Below are positions 34,182 to 43,458 of a DNA stretch of 64,000 nucleotides, piece by piece (position 1 is the first letter of the stretch; each line of letters starts with the position of its first letter). The DNA lies in NCBI GenBank assembly GCA_035306605.1, contig DATGNR010000010.1. The stretch is one strand, 5' to 3'. The notes beneath the pieces were generated by a model. It did no database searches. It was not told where the DNA came from and saw only the letters and a list, made by a program, of their open reading frames with translations. Source of the DNA: Xanthomarina sp035306605. Lineage in GTDB: Bacteria; Bacteroidota; Bacteroidia; Flavobacteriales; Flavobacteriaceae. Made by a program: the position numbers and the translations under genes.

Positions 34182-35328
34182 ATATTTCTGCACTTCCAGA
34201 TCCTAAAACATGAGTAGACCCGTGCTTCTTTAGTACGGTTTCAATAGCACCGATTGTAGCTAGTAAATCGGCCTTGTTTACTGAACCCATGTGTCCAATT
34301 CTAAAATAATTGTTTTTTAATTCAGGCAATAAACCTCCAGCTAATATAACGCCTTCTTCGTTAGTAGCTTGCAGGAATGATTTAGGGGCTATTTTAGATG
34401 GATATAAAGGAGCTGTTAAGGTATTGGAAGATGTTTGCTCGTTTTTTGATAACAGCTCCAAGCCTACAGCTTTAATAGCAGCTCGCATGGCTGTTCCCGC
34501 TCTTTGGTGTCGGTCAAAACGATTTTTTAGACCTTCATTAGTAATAATTTGTAAACTTTTTTCTAGAGCCATAATAAGATTAACAGGTGGTGTTCCAAAA
34601 TAAGAAGCTTGTCTATTTTCGTAAGCTTTCATTATGGGAAGCCAATTAGCCCAGTCTCCATAATAATTCGAAACGGGATTCTTTCTTTGTTCAAATGCTT
34701 TAATTGCAGCTTTAGACGCAACTAAAAGAGCAAGACCCGGAGGAACACCAATTGCTTTTTGTGATGAAGTTAGAACTACGTCAATTCCCCATTCTTCTTG
34801 TTGGATTTCTTCTCCAGCAACAGAACAAACACCATCAAGAATTGTCAATACTTTGTATTTCTTACCTAAATCACCAATACTTTTAGCATCATTTAATACA
34901 GCCGTAGAGGTGTCGACATGTGTAAAGGTTAAAAGTTTATAGCTTTTAGATTTCAGTTGTTGCTCTATAAGTTCTAATGGAACTATATTGCCCACCACTG
35001 CTTCAAGTATATCAACTTCGGCACCATATCGTTTTAGAATTTCAGCAAAACGAAGACCAAAATAACCTGTGGATATTACAAGTGCTTTGTCTCCAGTTTC
35101 TACAAGGTTTGCTGCCGCCATATCCATGGCAAATGTTCCTGTTCCAGCTATTATGAATGCCTGTCCTGAAGTACTTTGGCAAACTTCTTTCAACAGTTTT
35201 AGGCTATTGGCGAAAATATTTATGAAATCGGGGTCCACATGGCTTAGAGTTGGAACAGACATACATTGTAAAACTTCACTTTCAAATTCTATTGGTCCCG
35301 GTATCATTAGTAGTTTTCTCGATTTCAT
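34168..35328 (-). CDS. Class V PLP-dependent aminotransferase (alanine/serine-glyoxylate type)
   Basis: This 386-residue fold-type I aminotransferase opens with MIPGPIEFESEVLQCMSVPTLSHVDP, typical of the alanine-glyoxylate aminotransferase group. GTGTFAMDMAA binds the PLP phosphate, LDGVCSVAGEEI carries the ring-stacking Asp region, and the Schiff-base Lys is in TSSQKAIGVPPGLALL. The C-terminal small domain ends LKHF. The substrate pair (serine or alanine with glyoxylate, or a sulfonate such as 2-aminoethylphosphonate) cannot be fixed by eye. Confidence 0.87.
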   Translation of the reverse strand: MKSRKLLMIPGPIEFESEVLQCMSVPTLSHVDPDFINIFANSLKLLKEVCQSTSGQAFIIAGTGTFAMDMAAANLVETGDKALVISTGYFGLRFAEILKRYGAEVDILEAVVGNIVPLELIEQQLKSKSYKLLTFTHVDTSTAVLNDAKSIGDLGKKYKVLTILDGVCSVAGEEIQQEEWGIDVVLTSSQKAIGVPPGLALLVASKAAIKAFEQRKNPVSNYYGDWANWLPIMKAYENRQASYFGTPPVNLIMALEKSLQIITNEGLKNRFDRHQRAGTAMRAAIKAVGLELLSKNEQTSSNTLTAPLYPSKIAPKSFLQATNEEGVILAGGLLPELKNNYFRIGHMGSVNKADLLATIGAIETVLKKHGSTHVLGSGSAEILKHF

Positions 35329-35503
35329 AGATTGTGCTTAAATTTATTTCAGGCTTAGTGGGAATCAAACAGAAGAAATTTTGAGTTTGTCTTTTTCTGT
35401 TGTTTAATTCTTAAAGTTATAAATAATATTTCGTTTTAAAACTTAATGACTGTTTTTTAGAAGAATAAACATAGTTGTTTGACCTATGTGTTAGTACGGC
35501 TTA

Positions 35504-36619
35504 TTAGAATTTTCTTTCAATAACTCTGTTTGGTTGTGTGGTTGAATTCATTATAATTTCAAAATCTACAATTCCTATAACTAATCCTTCTTCGGTAATA
35601 ACATCGACTTTCCATAAACCTGGCTTAACATTGTTTTTAAAGGTGTAGCCTCGGAATCCAGCATTTCTTCCTCCAGTAATTTCAAAGCCTATATCCTCAA
35701 CAATTTCCCATTCACCTAAAGTGTTGTTATACCATTTCCAACGATGAAGTACAGATTTTTTTATTTCGGTTGGAGCAAATATGGATGTGAAAACATACAC
35801 GTCTGTATTAGGCTGAATTATTAGCTTAAACTTGTGGTCTCGCCAAAACACATACCATTTATCTTGTTCGTATGTTACATTATAGGTATTGTCTTTTTTT
35901 TGAATATTATGAGCAACAATACCAATGTCTAGTGCAAGTGGTACAGGTGGGATGAGGTTGAAAAAATAAAATAAATTTATAGTTAGATAAATGGAGAGGA
36001 TAATGCCAAGCATTTTTCTAAAACTGAGTTCCAATCTTGTGCTTGGACTTTTTAAATAAATGATAGTCATTAAAAGCAGGGTAGAGCTTAAACTTATTAA
36101 ACCTGAAATAATGAAAATACTAGTATTCATTTCCTTGATGAAAACCGGTATCATAAATGTGAAAAAAGTAAAATTTATAAAAAAATAAACTCCAAATTGT
36201 AAATACTTATTAGAGATTCGTTTTTTTAGAAATTCATTGGCAACAAGTAAAGCTAGAAGGATGATGAAGAATGTGATAGTTTTAGAAAGTGAAACACTTC
36301 TCGAGAAATAAATTACATAGGCACTGGATAAACCACCAAAGAAAAACTGAATTGCTAAAGGCAGATATTCTTTATTACGATCTAGTAATGTGTTTTTCCA
36401 TTTACCATCTTCTATTAAGTTAAAGAGGTATAACGCTACGGTTAATGAGGCCATGTGTATAGAAAGTATGGTCAAATCATATGTTCGATCGATACGACCA
36501 AGTGTTAAGGAATCGAAAATAAAACCACCTATAAAGAAAATGATAGGAGCATATTTCTCATACTTCATTGCAAATTTTAGGATTGCATTGTTTCTAAGTT
36601 TAACCAAAGTTCTTTTCAT
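35504..36619 (-). CDS. DUF2914 domain membrane protein
   Basis: This 371-residue protein has about seven TM helices in the first 230 residues (starting YEKYAPIIFFIGGFIFDSLTLGR). A C-terminal soluble DUF2914 domain (about 245-365) carries the landmarks VLHRWKWYNN, GGRNAGFRGYTFKNNVKPGLWKVDVITEEG and IGIVDFEI. The function of the family is unknown; the domain probably lies outside the inner membrane. It is monocistronic. Confidence 0.82.
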   Translation of the reverse strand: MKRTLVKLRNNAILKFAMKYEKYAPIIFFIGGFIFDSLTLGRIDRTYDLTILSIHMASLTVALYLFNLIEDGKWKNTLLDRNKEYLPLAIQFFFGGLSSAYVIYFSRSVSLSKTITFFIILLALLVANEFLKKRISNKYLQFGVYFFINFTFFTFMIPVFIKEMNTSIFIISGLISLSSTLLLMTIIYLKSPSTRLELSFRKMLGIILSIYLTINLFYFFNLIPPVPLALDIGIVAHNIQKKDNTYNVTYEQDKWYVFWRDHKFKLIIQPNTDVYVFTSIFAPTEIKKSVLHRWKWYNNTLGEWEIVEDIGFEITGGRNAGFRGYTFKNNVKPGLWKVDVITEEGLVIGIVDFEIIMNSTTQPNRVIERKF

Positions 36620-36834
36620 AAATGTTTAGTAGATGGTGTGGTTAAATTAGAGAAAAGATAGTACTAAAACCGTTGTGATACTTGCTTTTTTATTTTAATA
36701 ATTGAGTTTATTTAAATAAGCCTTGAATTTGTATTTATAACAATGGATTAAATTGTTTGTTAATAATGAATTCATTCTATTGGTTTAATCAGGTTCCTTG
36801 TTCTAGAATTGTGAGTACGGTTGTGTACTGATTG

Positions 36835-37395
36835 TTATTTAACATAGTTTTCTGTCCATGTGCCATCTTCATCAAAGAGGTTGTAGCCACCATTGGAGTC
36901 AGAGGATAAGTATTGACCTGTCCAGTTCCCATCACGTGTAAATAAGTTGTAATTAGTTTTTGCACGAACGAAATACCCAAGCCATTTACCGTTCAAATCA
37001 AAATATAAATAAATGTTAGGGTTGGCATAAACAAGAACGCCATAGGGTTCTGCCAAAATATTAAACAAATATTTTCCTTCCCAAGATCTGTATAATGGAT
37101 TTAGTCTAGTGGAGTATTCCGGGTTGATTTTAGAGTTGTATTGTGGATTTAATTGAGTTGTATATTTAGGGTTAATGCTAGACGTGTAATTAGGGTTTAA
37201 ACTCGAATTAAATCTTGGGTTTATTCTAGAAGTGTATTTTGGATTAATTTCAGACGAAAATTGTGGGTTTATGTTTGAATTATACTTTGGGTTTAGGCTG
37301 GATTTGTATTTTGGATTTTGTCCATAAGGAATGTTTTGGGCAAATATGGGCGCAATCGAAAAAAGTAATATAAATATAAGGTGTCTAGTTTTCAT
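36835..37395 (-). CDS. Secreted protein with ten NPxY octapeptide repeats
   Basis: This 186-residue protein has a signal peptide (1-20, ending FAQ). It is followed by ten contiguous eight-residue repeats of the form N-P-x-[YF]-x-[ST]-x-[ILW] (residues 27-106; for example NPKYNSNI, NPQFSSEI, NPRFNSSL). The C-terminal part (107-186) carries two YNLF..DG.WT units (YNLFTRDGNWTGQY, YNLFDEDGTWTENY) and a related FDLNGKWLGYF. I do not recognise a named family. Alternating polar and hydrophobic residues suggest a beta-structured array on the cell exterior. ATG at 37393-37395; monocistronic. Confidence 0.7.
   Translation of the reverse strand: MKTRHLIFILLFSIAPIFAQNIPYGQNPKYKSSLNPKYNSNINPQFSSEINPKYTSRINPRFNSSLNPNYTSSINPKYTTQLNPQYNSKINPEYSTRLNPLYRSWEGKYLFNILAEPYGVLVYANPNIYLYFDLNGKWLGYFVRAKTNYNLFTRDGNWTGQYLSSDSNGGYNLFDEDGTWTENYVK
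37078..37317 (-). repeat. Tandem 24-bp coding repeat, ten copies
   Basis: This is the DNA of the ten octapeptides of the flanking gene. Each unit is 24 bp without indels; the units have diverged at the base level, while the NPx[YF]x[ST] frame is kept, which indicates selection on the protein. Confidence 0.8.
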
Positions 37396-37573
37396 GCTTC
37401 TACAGGTAGAACACTAAAGTAAGCATAATTATTTTCACCGTAAATGTTACCCGCTTTTCTATTTATCCTCTATGGTTTTTATATCAAAAGTTGAGGTGTA
37501 CGGTTTGTAGTTGGAACTTATCATTAGTAACCATTTAATTGGGTATTTGATCAAAACTGATAATTTGCCAAAT

Positions 37574-37651
37574 AAAAAACACCGGAATAATATTTTTATA
37601 AGTTCTATTTTTTCAAATAGATTTCTTACTAAATAATTATTTCGGTGTTTT
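37574..37651 (-). terminator. Long nested hairpin downstream of the glutamate-synthase-like gene
   Basis: Sixteen-base arms, AAAACACCGGAATAAT (37576-37591) and its near-complement at 37636-37651 (one G-T pair), enclose 44 nt with an inner stem TCTATTT/AAATAGA (37604-37621). Read on the minus strand it ends in six T, so it can terminate the gene ending at 37738. The size and nesting also resemble a small non-autonomous repeat. The rest of 37396-37737 shows no gene. Confidence 0.5.
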
Positions 37652-37737
37652 AATTTTTGCTCAATTCCTAATAGCTAGCAGTTCATTAAATTGTTTTAAA
37701 GCTAACTTATAGGTTAGAAGCCTGAGCGAAAAATGGT

Positions 37738-39360
37738 TTAAATTACTTCTGAAGCTTCTTCTATTACTGGGTGTATTCCCCAACGTTGTGTGTCAGAAAA
37801 AGCAAAATCTAACTTATATTTCTCAGGAATTTCACCCCTAAGCATAGCTCCTGGTTTTATTGATGGGAAAAGCTCTTCATACGTAATCATTTCGTTAAGT
37901 GAAATACGACGATAAATATGAGAACGTGTTAAGTTTTTAGGTTCATCTAAACCGGTAGCTCCTAATAGTTCAACAAAATTTTTAATTGTTTTTTCGTGGT
38001 AATTGGCCACACGAGTCTTTTTATCTTGAGGAACTAAACCAACGGTTAACTTTGGGTCTTGGGTTGTAATTCCTACAGGACACTTGTTTGTATTACAAAT
38101 TAATGCCTGTATACAACCTAATGCTAGCATCATGGCACGAGCTTGGTAACATCCGTCAGCTCCTAATGCAATAGCACGTGCAACGTGAAAAGCAGATGAA
38201 ATTTTACCAGAAGCAATTAATTTAATATGTTGTCTAATATTAAGTCCATTAAGGATATTATGTACAAAATCAAGACCGTCAAGTAATGGCGCTCCTACAT
38301 AATTACTAAATTCTGGTGGAGCAGCTCCTGTTCCTCCTTCACCTCCATCTACTGCAATAAAATCTGGGTAAATATCCAGTTCTACCATGGCACGACAAAT
38401 GGAGATAAATTCACTTTTGTAACCTATACATAATTTAAATCCAACAGGTTTTCCTCCAGATAGGTCTCTTAATTTTTGAATGAATTTCACCATTTCTAAT
38501 GGCGTATCAAAAGCGGAGTGGTAAGGTGGTGAATTTACTTTAGTATGAGGTTTAATATGTCTGATTTTAGCAATTTCTTCAGAGTTTTTCTCTGCTGGAA
38601 GAATACCTCCATGACCAGGTTTTGCACCTTGAGAAATTTTTAACTCAATCATTTTTACATTTGGTAGTGAAGCTTTCTCAGCAAAAAGCTCTGGATTGAA
38701 TTTTCCGTCCTCAGTTCGGCATCCAAAATATCCTGTACCAATTTGCCAAATAATATCACCACCGTGTTTTAAATGATAGTCACTTAATCCACCTTCTCCC
38801 GTGTTATGAGCAAAGTTTCCAAGTTTAGCACCAGCATTTAACGCTTCGACCGCTGCAGAACTTAGCGATCCGAAACTCATAGCAGAAATATTTATAATAC
38901 TAGCGGAATAAGGTTGCTTACAATCCTTATTTCCAATCATAATTCTAGGGTCTTGATTTAATGTATCAAAAGCTTTTGGGGCAATTGAATGACAAATCCA
39001 TTCATAACCTTCAGCATATAAATCAAGCTGGGTTCCAAAAGGGATAGTATCTCTAACTCCTTTTGCTCTTTGATATACTGTAGAACGATCAACTCGGTTG
39101 AACGGACGACCATCAATATCAGATTCAATAAAATACTGATACATTTTTGGACGAAGTTCTTCTAATACATAACGCAGACGCCCTACCACTGGATAATTTC
39201 GCATGACTGTATGTCGCGTTTGAAGTACATCAGAATACCCCAAAATTGTCAAGAGTAAAACGATTACAAAAAGTACATACCAATTTGAGCTTAAGAAAAA
39301 GGCTAATCCAAATGTTATCAAAAGCGCAGCAGTTGATACAATATAAAAGGTATTTCTCAT
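37738..39360 (-). CDS. Membrane-anchored FMN-binding glutamate-synthase-like protein
   Basis: This 540-residue protein has two N-terminal TM helices (about 1-45) and a GltB central-type TIM barrel. Motifs include the FMN/substrate region (GGLSDYHLKHGGDIIWQIGTGYFG, PGHGGILPAEKN, VDGGEGGTGAAPPEFSNYVG) and the 3Fe-4S cysteine set CIQALICNTNKC. The glutamine amidotransferase and GXGXG domains of full GltB are absent. Members of this stand-alone family are named FMN-binding glutamate synthase family proteins, but their reaction is not established. The start is ATG 39360; a TTG six nt upstream is less likely. A TAGCTTTG -7 box lies at 39381-39388. Confidence 0.85.
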   Translation of the reverse strand: MRNTFYIVSTAALLITFGLAFFLSSNWYVLFVIVLLLTILGYSDVLQTRHTVMRNYPVVGRLRYVLEELRPKMYQYFIESDIDGRPFNRVDRSTVYQRAKGVRDTIPFGTQLDLYAEGYEWICHSIAPKAFDTLNQDPRIMIGNKDCKQPYSASIINISAMSFGSLSSAAVEALNAGAKLGNFAHNTGEGGLSDYHLKHGGDIIWQIGTGYFGCRTEDGKFNPELFAEKASLPNVKMIELKISQGAKPGHGGILPAEKNSEEIAKIRHIKPHTKVNSPPYHSAFDTPLEMVKFIQKLRDLSGGKPVGFKLCIGYKSEFISICRAMVELDIYPDFIAVDGGEGGTGAAPPEFSNYVGAPLLDGLDFVHNILNGLNIRQHIKLIASGKISSAFHVARAIALGADGCYQARAMMLALGCIQALICNTNKCPVGITTQDPKLTVGLVPQDKKTRVANYHEKTIKNFVELLGATGLDEPKNLTRSHIYRRISLNEMITYEELFPSIKPGAMLRGEIPEKYKLDFAFSDTQRWGIHPVIEEASEVI

Positions 39361-39380
39361 AATCAAAGTAATATTAAATT

Positions 39381-39388
39381 CAAAGCTA
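39381..39388 (-). promoter_or_regulatory. -7 box for the glutamate-synthase-like gene
   Basis: The minus strand reads TAGCTTTG (TAnnTTTG). The predicted start is near 39376, giving a leader of about 16 nt. The rest of 39389-39623 holds no recognisable gene. Confidence 0.45.
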
Positions 39389-39623
39389 TATTTAAAAACT
39401 AAAATAGCTTTCTTGCAATTTTTTTAGAATTAATAGTTAATAGATTAATGCGCAAAATTACTAAATATAAAAACGAAATTGATAAAATTTCACTTCATTT
39501 TATAAGAATTTAACTTTATTGTTAAATCTAAACAAGAATGTGAATTTTTAAACATTCCAGACATGATAAAATTCTGAAAAATTTCATGTTTTTTGTTAGG
39601 TAAAACGTTTTTATTAATGGTGT

Positions 39624-39666
39624 AAAAATGCTTAAAGTGCCTAATTCAGGCGCTTTAAGCATTTTT
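39624..39666. terminator. Strong bidirectional hairpin downstream of the PLP enzyme gene
   Basis: Nineteen-base arms AAAAATGCTTAAAGTGCCT (39624-39642) and its complement (39648-39666), with a single G-T pair and a loop AATTC. A U-run forms on both strands. It serves as terminator of the minus-strand gene ending at 39739. Confidence 0.85.
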
Positions 39667-39675
39667 AAAAACGCA

Positions 39676-39699
39676 AATACCTAATTGAAGGTATTTTTT
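39676..39699 (+). terminator. Second hairpin with plus-strand T-run
   Basis: AATACCT (39676-39682), loop AATTGA, AGGTATT (39689-39695) and TTTT. No plus-strand gene precedes it; see the finding on a possible small RNA. Confidence 0.45.
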
Positions 39700-39738
39700 G
39701 GTTTTATTTTGAAGGGAGTTTATTACATCCTTTTTTGT

Positions 39739-41583
39739 CTACATGTTTTTTACAAAATCTAAAAAGACTTTTTTATGAAGTTCAAGATCTAAATTAGGTG
39801 AAAGTGATACGCGAACAATATAGTCTTTATCTCCTTCTTTTGTAGTTCCTTGAGTTGATGTTGCTGGAATTGTCCAATAGCATCCCTTTAACTGTCCGTA
39901 ACTCACGCAAAATTTACTTTCATTAGGAATTTCTGTAATCATTAAGTTGATTAACTTCAAGTTTAAAGCTCTTTTATATGTTTCTCTTTCTTCAAAAGTA
40001 TTCCCTTTTGTTGGAAGATCTAATGAAAATACGGATGGAGTGAATCCTTGTTCAGCCAATTCTTCTGAAACAAAATTTATTTTTGCTTCAGGTAAAATAT
40101 CGTGGATGTAGTTTACAAAATCACGAGTATTCTTATAAGCGTCTAGAATTCTTTGATTCATAGAAGGTAGTTGCTTAGCTAAAATTTCATATTGAAGATT
40201 GGTAGCTTCGTTATCGCAAAGTACTAGATGCTTTTCTATTTTTTTCATCAACTCTTCAGTTTTATTATTTCCAACCACATAACCAGCAGTACATTGTCCG
40301 CCACTTGGAAATTTAGATCCACTAGCATATGAAATAGCTCTAACGGTTGAGAGGATTTCTCCTTCACCTAAAAAAAGATAATTAGGACAAAATGTTTGAT
40401 CTAAAATAAAAACTGGATCGATTGCTTTATTACCACTTGTAGTTTTACGTTCCTTGCTTAAAACATTTTTTAAATTCACAAGATTAGGAACTTCTACTCG
40501 AGGGTTGGTTGGAATTTCGGCAATAATGTAAGGAATGGCATCTTCTTCGGATATTTTATCTAACACGCTTTCGATGCTTTGAACCATATCATTGTCGCCA
40601 TCTACAAGTAAATTTACAATTTCAACGTTATCGATGCAAGCAGAAACACGTCTAGCTTGGTCATTGGTTCCACCGTAACAATTTGGAGGCACAATAAATT
40701 TAATGTTTTTTCCTTTATGATTTTCAAGGGCATCATGAACAAGCCCCATCATAATGGCATATTGAATTGATAACCCGCTAGAAGCCACGAGTGGTTTTGA
40801 AGTTGTCCCGGTAATTTCTTTAAGTGAATTTAAAACAAGAGATTTATTTGTGCCGACATTACTTTTTGGAACATCAAAAGCAGTTTCACTTGTTAATGCT
40901 TTTAAGGCAACAAGACAGTTGGCAGGTGTCATTGCAATAGTTTCTCTTCGACGTACATGCTGTATGTCTGAAATATAGTTTTGATTTTTATCACCATTAA
41001 CTAACAATACACTTCCAAGCTGTGGATGAAGATTGATATAAAAGTCAATATTTGAATGAAGGTCAACCCTGTTTATTTCTTCTTGATTTGAAATAAAAAC
41101 AGTAGAACCATTAAATGTTGACACATCTTCTGCTTTTTCAACTTGTTTTAAATTGAAGTTATAACCATAAACGTTTTTTAATACATCAGCATCAAAAAAT
41201 AAAGGTAATTCTCCTGTGTAAAGGATTTGTGTGTTTTTATTATCTAATAAGTTCTTTCTTAGAACGGCCAAAACAGGAGTTGTCATGGACGAAAAACTGA
41301 TGACGTTTTCTGGCTTTAAATGATGTAATTTAGCAATAGCCCATTCTAGCACGCATGATAATGGATGACCTAGTCGGATATAGTCGTAAGCTGTAGGCAA
41401 CTCATTTAATGCCGACGATTCAGAGTTATTGGAGCTAAATAGAGTTTCAAATTGCTCTAAGAATTGAGTTTTAGCTAATTCTTCATTATAAATATCTAGT
41501 CGATGTGTTGTTATGCTCAACCAACCAGTTGGCATATTTTTCAGTACATCTTTAATATAATTTCGTGTTTTATTGTATTCCAT
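39739..41583 (-). CDS. PLP-dependent transferase (Cys/Met-metabolism fold) with a long N-terminal half
   Basis: This 614-residue protein has a fold-type I PLP domain in its second half, of the cystathionine gamma-synthase/lyase group. SSGLSIQYAIMMGLVHDAL is the phosphate-binding turn, then PPNCYGGTND, AEIPTNPRVEVPNL, ILDQTFCPN, and SGSKFPSGGQCTAGYVVG with the probable Schiff-base Lys. The first ~240 residues also look like the front of such a fold (YDYIRLGHPLSCVLEWAIAKL, VISFSSMTTPVLAVLRKNLL) without a Lys motif. Usual family length is about 400. The substrate is unknown. ATG 41583 was chosen; a TTG 27 nt upstream would add nine residues. Confidence 0.8.
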   Translation of the reverse strand: MEYNKTRNYIKDVLKNMPTGWLSITTHRLDIYNEELAKTQFLEQFETLFSSNNSESSALNELPTAYDYIRLGHPLSCVLEWAIAKLHHLKPENVISFSSMTTPVLAVLRKNLLDNKNTQILYTGELPLFFDADVLKNVYGYNFNLKQVEKAEDVSTFNGSTVFISNQEEINRVDLHSNIDFYINLHPQLGSVLLVNGDKNQNYISDIQHVRRRETIAMTPANCLVALKALTSETAFDVPKSNVGTNKSLVLNSLKEITGTTSKPLVASSGLSIQYAIMMGLVHDALENHKGKNIKFIVPPNCYGGTNDQARRVSACIDNVEIVNLLVDGDNDMVQSIESVLDKISEEDAIPYIIAEIPTNPRVEVPNLVNLKNVLSKERKTTSGNKAIDPVFILDQTFCPNYLFLGEGEILSTVRAISYASGSKFPSGGQCTAGYVVGNNKTEELMKKIEKHLVLCDNEATNLQYEILAKQLPSMNQRILDAYKNTRDFVNYIHDILPEAKINFVSEELAEQGFTPSVFSLDLPTKGNTFEERETYKRALNLKLINLMITEIPNESKFCVSYGQLKGCYWTIPATSTQGTTKEGDKDYIVRVSLSPNLDLELHKKVFLDFVKNM

Positions 41584-41670
41584 GATTCCCGACTTTAGAT
41601 AGGTTGGCAAGATACATTAATCAGATTTATTTTTGAAAGGATACTAGACGTTTGTTGCTCTTGGTATTTA

Positions 41671-41688
41671 GTTAGTTTCTTAACTAAC
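41671..41688. promoter_or_regulatory. Palindrome upstream of the PLP enzyme gene
   Basis: GTTAGTT (41671-41677), TCTT, AACTAAC (41682-41688). The arms are perfect and neither side has a T-run. It is about 90 bp upstream of the PLP gene's ATG and could be an operator. Nothing else was seen in 41584-41877. Confidence 0.35.
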
Positions 41689-41877
41689 CTAAAATTTCGT
41701 CATTATCAATTCGCTCTTTTCTATTTTATTTATTAGTTTATTTTCAGGTTAAGCTTAGCTTTTTTAATACGTAAAATTCTAATCCTGTTTATATCTGTAT
41801 TCCAAATATTATCAAGACCCCGATTACTCTGTAGTTTTACAATGGTTTTTAGGTTGAATGTTAAGTGTAAATATTTC

Positions 41878-43332
41878 TTATGACTCATTTCTTTTTAGGC
41901 AGCGCCCTCTGGGTTCATCTCCTTCATGAAGTACGATTTCCGAGTGTAGGAACTTCGCAGCTTCAGCAGAGTCTTTAACTTTGGAAGCACTTCGTTTTAA
42001 CATTTTTGATTCAAATTCATTTAATACCTTTTCTCTTATTCCAACTTCTCTCCAATTTGATAAAGCTCTGCATCCTTTCGAGATTTCCCTAGCAAGCTCT
42101 AAGGCATCTAAAAGCGCTTGGTTCGCTCCTTGGCCTTTGAAAGGGCTCATGGGGTGAGCTGCATCTCCAATAAGAGTTGTTGGTCCGCCTTTTTTCAATA
42201 ATTCTGGGTCTAGTAGTTCTCTGTCATATACAGGATATCCGGAAATTTGAGCTTCTTCGGTTGCCTCTAAAATCTGTGGAATCGGGTGGTGCCATTTAGT
42301 TCTTCTGCAAGCTTCTGCTTTAAGAGCTTTTGCACCTTGATAACTCAAGGCTTTAGCTTCTTTTTCAGACAAAGGAAAACTAAGTTGCCACATTATCGAG
42401 TTTGATGTATAAGGCATCATATAAACACGTTCATTACCGTTGGCTGTTTGAAATACAGTGGCCGAATCGAGTAGGGAAGAATCTAGATTTTTAATATTTT
42501 CTAAAGGACAAATTCCTAGTATTACAATACAACCTAGATAGCGTAGAGGGGAAATATCTTCACCAATCATAAACTTTCTGACAGAACTGCGAATTCCATC
42601 GGCACCAACTACCAGGTCGGGATAAACGTTTTTTGTTTTTCCGTTTACTTGAAAGCTCAAAACAACACCTTTGTTTTCAAGTTTCTTGATATCTACTAAT
42701 TGATGTCCCCATTGTACAGAATCAGGTACTCCAAGTTGTTCAAGTAATGCTAGCCGTAAAGATTGTCGGGATATATGCACATTTGTACGTTTAGGAGAAG
42801 TGTTTTCGCCTGCCTGTAACCATTTTCTCATGCCCCATTCACCGATTACTTTTCCTTCTGTAGTATGAACAATATGTCTGGTAGAAACCACACCTTCTTT
42901 TAAATTGAAAAGGCCAAATCCTTCGATTGCCTTACTAGCTTGTTGTAAAGTGAGTCCATAGCCTTGAGATCGAGTATTGAAATTACTATCCCGTTCAAAA
43001 AGTGTAAAAGGAATTTTCCGATGTAAACAGGCTACAGCTAAAGCCACACCGCCAATTCCTCCACCAATAATAGCTACATGTGGAAAGTTTTCTTTATCAG
43101 GAACGGGGCAACTAGTAGCTGGAACTAGTCCAGACCCGTTACAGTTTACACATAAAGTAAGATGAGCTTTTGGGCGAATAGGAATTGGTCCGTTCGTAGT
43201 TTTTTCAAATTTAGCTAGTTCGTTTTTATAGCGGAGCCGTGTTTTTTTTCGGAGTCTTTGTTTTTTTTTGCCTAGTCCATAACATTCTGGACAGATTTCC
43301 CAATTAGGTTCTTTGTCTTCCGCGTTTTTCAC
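41878..43332 (-). CDS. FAD-dependent monooxygenase with N-terminal DnaJ-type zinc centre
   Basis: This 484-residue protein opens with a cysteine-rich module holding two CxxCxGxG motifs (CPECYGLG 14-21; CVNCNGSG 61-68) like one zinc centre of DnaJ. A basic linker (KKKQRLRKKTRLRYK) lies between them. A class A flavin monooxygenase follows: Rossmann GGGIGG (90-95), the middle DG motif (VVGADGIRSSVRKF) and GDAAHPMSPFKGQGANQALLDA. The substrate is unknown. The start is GTG at 43330-43332 with no usable ATG nearby. The zinc module is not part of the normal family and deserves attention. Confidence 0.82.
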   Translation of the reverse strand: MKNAEDKEPNWEICPECYGLGKKKQRLRKKTRLRYKNELAKFEKTTNGPIPIRPKAHLTLCVNCNGSGLVPATSCPVPDKENFPHVAIIGGGIGGVALAVACLHRKIPFTLFERDSNFNTRSQGYGLTLQQASKAIEGFGLFNLKEGVVSTRHIVHTTEGKVIGEWGMRKWLQAGENTSPKRTNVHISRQSLRLALLEQLGVPDSVQWGHQLVDIKKLENKGVVLSFQVNGKTKNVYPDLVVGADGIRSSVRKFMIGEDISPLRYLGCIVILGICPLENIKNLDSSLLDSATVFQTANGNERVYMMPYTSNSIMWQLSFPLSEKEAKALSYQGAKALKAEACRRTKWHHPIPQILEATEEAQISGYPVYDRELLDPELLKKGGPTTLIGDAAHPMSPFKGQGANQALLDALELAREISKGCRALSNWREVGIREKVLNEFESKMLKRSASKVKDSAEAAKFLHSEIVLHEGDEPRGRCLKRNES

Positions 43333-43458
43333 CTTTTAGTAATTTGTTTTCGATTTCTTATTTTCAATAAAAGCCTAACTGAAATAATTGTTGTTGATTT
43401 TAAAACTACAACAAAGTTTGACTTGAGAAATTAATGGTATTTGTTTTTGGAACGAATT

